Positions 62,709-64,000 of a DNA stretch of 64,000 nucleotides are shown piece after piece (position 1 is the stretch's first letter; each line of letters begins with the position of its first letter). The position numbers were made by a program, and so were the translations under genes. The notes below the pieces were generated by a model. That model searched no databases and was not told the origin of the DNA. It saw nothing but the letters and a program-made list of their open reading frames with translations. Origin of the DNA: JBGASG01 sp046328035 (lineage in GTDB: Bacteria > Cyanobacteriota > Vampirovibrionia > Obscuribacterales > Obscuribacteraceae); assembly GCA_046328035.1 (NCBI GenBank), contig JAXLXI010000001.1:434001-498000 (forward strand). Reading direction: 5' to 3'.

Positions 62709-63722
62709 CTAGAAGTTGTCGGTTTGCACGCCGCTGGGGGTGACTTTGCCTGCCAGGGCGCGCACAGTGTTGGCGGCGGTTGGACGCGGCTGGTTTGCCC
62801 ACAGCCACTTATCGATTTCGTATTGCAAATCGGGATCGACTTTCTGCGCTTCCAAGAGCAGATGTCCGCGGGCCGGCATCGTGTGGACTGTGATGTTTTG
62901 CGATCCCATTTTCTTGACGAGCGCGGGCAAGGCGGAAGTCTTCAACACCTTATCGCTGTGACCGGCAATCACCAGCAGCGGCGTGGTGGCACTGATCTTG
63001 CCGACGTTTTTCAAAGTGCTGCGTTTGACGTTTTGCGTGCGCAACAGATCGACGAGACTGAGATCCATCGAGATATTTTTGTCGGCTAGACAGGCTTCGG
63101 CAACGCACTTGTTGTGCGAGATGTAGGGCGTGATGTAGTTTTGCAGATCGAGTCGCTTGTTGGGATGAATGATGCCCTTCGCGAGGTCCATTGCCATACG
63201 CGGACCGGGGTGCAAGTATGCCTTCATCCCTGGTGCGCAAAGAATGGCACCGTCAAATAACTGGTCGTTGTTGGAGAGCATCCACAGTGCGTAATTCGCT
63301 CCCAGGCTCTCGCCCAGACAGATCAGCGGAATGTGCGGGTTTCTCAGACGCAACAGTGTCGAGAGTCGCAACACGTCTTCTTTGGTTTGAGTGAAGTGCG
63401 TTTGATCGTCGCCGCCGAATTTCTGATATTCAGTCTTCCAGCGTCCGAAGCCGCGCATGTCCGGCGCGTAAACGGCGTAGCCCTTTGATGCTAAATGGCG
63501 CGCCAGTTGATCGTACATCGCGCCGTGCAACAAGTAAGAGTGCAGTGCGACGATGGTGCCTTTGCGCGGTACTTTCTCGTCGACCCATTCGTAGACTGGC
63601 AGCTGCAGTTGTTCGCCGATGGCACTGTTTTTCTTGCAAACCGGTGCGGCGTTCGCTGGGTTTCCTGCAAAAGACGCAAGGAAAACCAATGCTGCGACGA
63701 AGTGCAAAAAGAGGTTTCGCAT
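62709..63722 (-). CDS. Secreted alpha/beta hydrolase (lysophospholipase-like)
   Basis: 337 residues. The signal peptide (LFLHFVAALVFLASFAGNPA) is followed by an alpha/beta hydrolase fold: nucleophile Ser139 in CLGESLGANYA, Asp257 in IAGHSDKVL and His287 in PARGHLLLEA. The oxyanion stretch is IVALHSYLLHGAMYDQLARH, and YAVYAPDMRGFG marks the strand before the helix. The arrangement is that of serine hydrolases of the monoacylglycerol lipase/lysophospholipase group. The substrate is unknown; the periplasmic location suggests lipids or esters outside the cytoplasm. Its stop abuts the stop of the convergent gene at 62708. Confidence 0.9.
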   Translation of the reverse strand: MRNLFLHFVAALVFLASFAGNPANAAPVCKKNSAIGEQLQLPVYEWVDEKVPRKGTIVALHSYLLHGAMYDQLARHLASKGYAVYAPDMRGFGRWKTEYQKFGGDDQTHFTQTKEDVLRLSTLLRLRNPHIPLICLGESLGANYALWMLSNNDQLFDGAILCAPGMKAYLHPGPRMAMDLAKGIIHPNKRLDLQNYITPYISHNKCVAEACLADKNISMDLSLVDLLRTQNVKRSTLKNVGKISATTPLLVIAGHSDKVLKTSALPALVKKMGSQNITVHTMPARGHLLLEAQKVDPDLQYEIDKWLWANQPRPTAANTVRALAGKVTPSGVQTDNF

Positions 63723-64000
63723 GTACCCGCGAGATGCCTAAGCCTGGCGACAGATGAAAAGAATCGCGAAAAGGTCACGATTCCTCTGCTTTATAGCACC
63801 TCCTATATAGACAGTGGCCACCTCTTTGCTTCAGGGGACAATTGTTTAATCTAAAACGCATTTGATAACCGCACTGCGTGCGCGAAAGTCGCCAAGTGAT
63901 CGCATCGATGAGTTCGCTTTTGCCCTGACAGACATGCGTGCGGCGACTTGTCAGGATCCCCTGGGTGGTGACGAAACCTGAGCGGGTTTTCACTTTGCGG

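Noticed and set aside
63775..63993. 72-codon frame near the right edge, minus strand
   Set aside because: Unusual composition, no clear ribosome binding site and no recognisable feature. It is probably chance.

Overview
The window is about 55-60% GC by eye and gene-dense. It carries no rRNA, tRNA, CRISPR array, phage gene or transposase that I could see. Its gene content is that of a large-genome, signalling-rich, diderm, free-living bacterium. There are three Ser/Thr protein kinases with different partner domains, six histidine kinase or response regulator genes plus one regulator fused to a kinase, and many secreted TPR/Sel1 proteins. There are also a bacteriophytochrome, a SulP-carbonic anhydrase fusion, a PPi-type phosphofructokinase, a cyanobacterial-type metallothionein and TolC-type outer membrane channels. 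My best guess is a non-photosynthetic relative of the Cyanobacteria (Vampirovibrionia/Melainabacteria, Obscuribacterales type). Acidobacteriota, Planctomycetota or Myxococcota cannot be excluded without a marker gene. No photosynthesis gene is present.

Layout. 1-8.4 kb: a Sel1-repeat protein cut by the window edge, a membrane Ser/Thr kinase with a zinc-ribbon-like N-terminus, a TPR protein, an OmpR-type two-component pair and two small basic low-complexity proteins. Between those two small genes lie two long perfect palindromes. 8.5-19.5 kb: a cytoplasmic kinase-Sel1 protein, a rhomboid protease, two translationally coupled secreted TPR proteins, an MBOAT/SGNH O-acylation pair, a DUF3052 protein, a SUKH protein and small membrane proteins. 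19.5-27.2 kb: a tandem pair of membrane PAS histidine kinases in which each copy has lost the catalytic part that the other keeps, followed by a receiver-winged-helix-Ser/Thr kinase fusion. 27.3-34.3 kb: secreted proteins, a PLP enzyme of the cysteine/cystathionine synthase family, the PPi-PFK and an 851-residue TPR protein whose upstream region carries two more copies of the palindrome family.

34.6-44.4 kb: a C39-like peptidase/lysozyme-like protein, then a TetR repressor with a clear operator and the five-gene tripartite ABC exporter operon it probably controls. 44.4-51.1 kb: two short paralogues, phosphoglucomutase, a 55-residue metallothionein, a repeat protein and the SulP-STAS-carbonic anhydrase fusion. 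51.2-57.5 kb: a LuxR-type regulator coupled to a bacteriophytochrome, two small genes and an 882-residue protein with three tandem MshEN-like modules, a membrane segment and TPRs. 58.7-62.7 kb: a copper-type module (Met-rich outer membrane channel, Tat-exported multicopper oxidase, secreted Thr-rich protein). The window ends with a secreted alpha/beta hydrolase. The last 278 bases (63723-64000) hold no convincing gene.

The theme is signal integration at the cell surface. The strongest candidates for something new are the complementing histidine kinase pair (19538-23217), the nearby receiver-DNA-binding-Ser/Thr kinase fusion (25456-27174), the triple MshEN-TPR protein (54894-57542) and the GATATC-centred palindrome doublets (7723-7837 and 34348-34400). 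All functions are inferred from reading motifs. No database search was possible.
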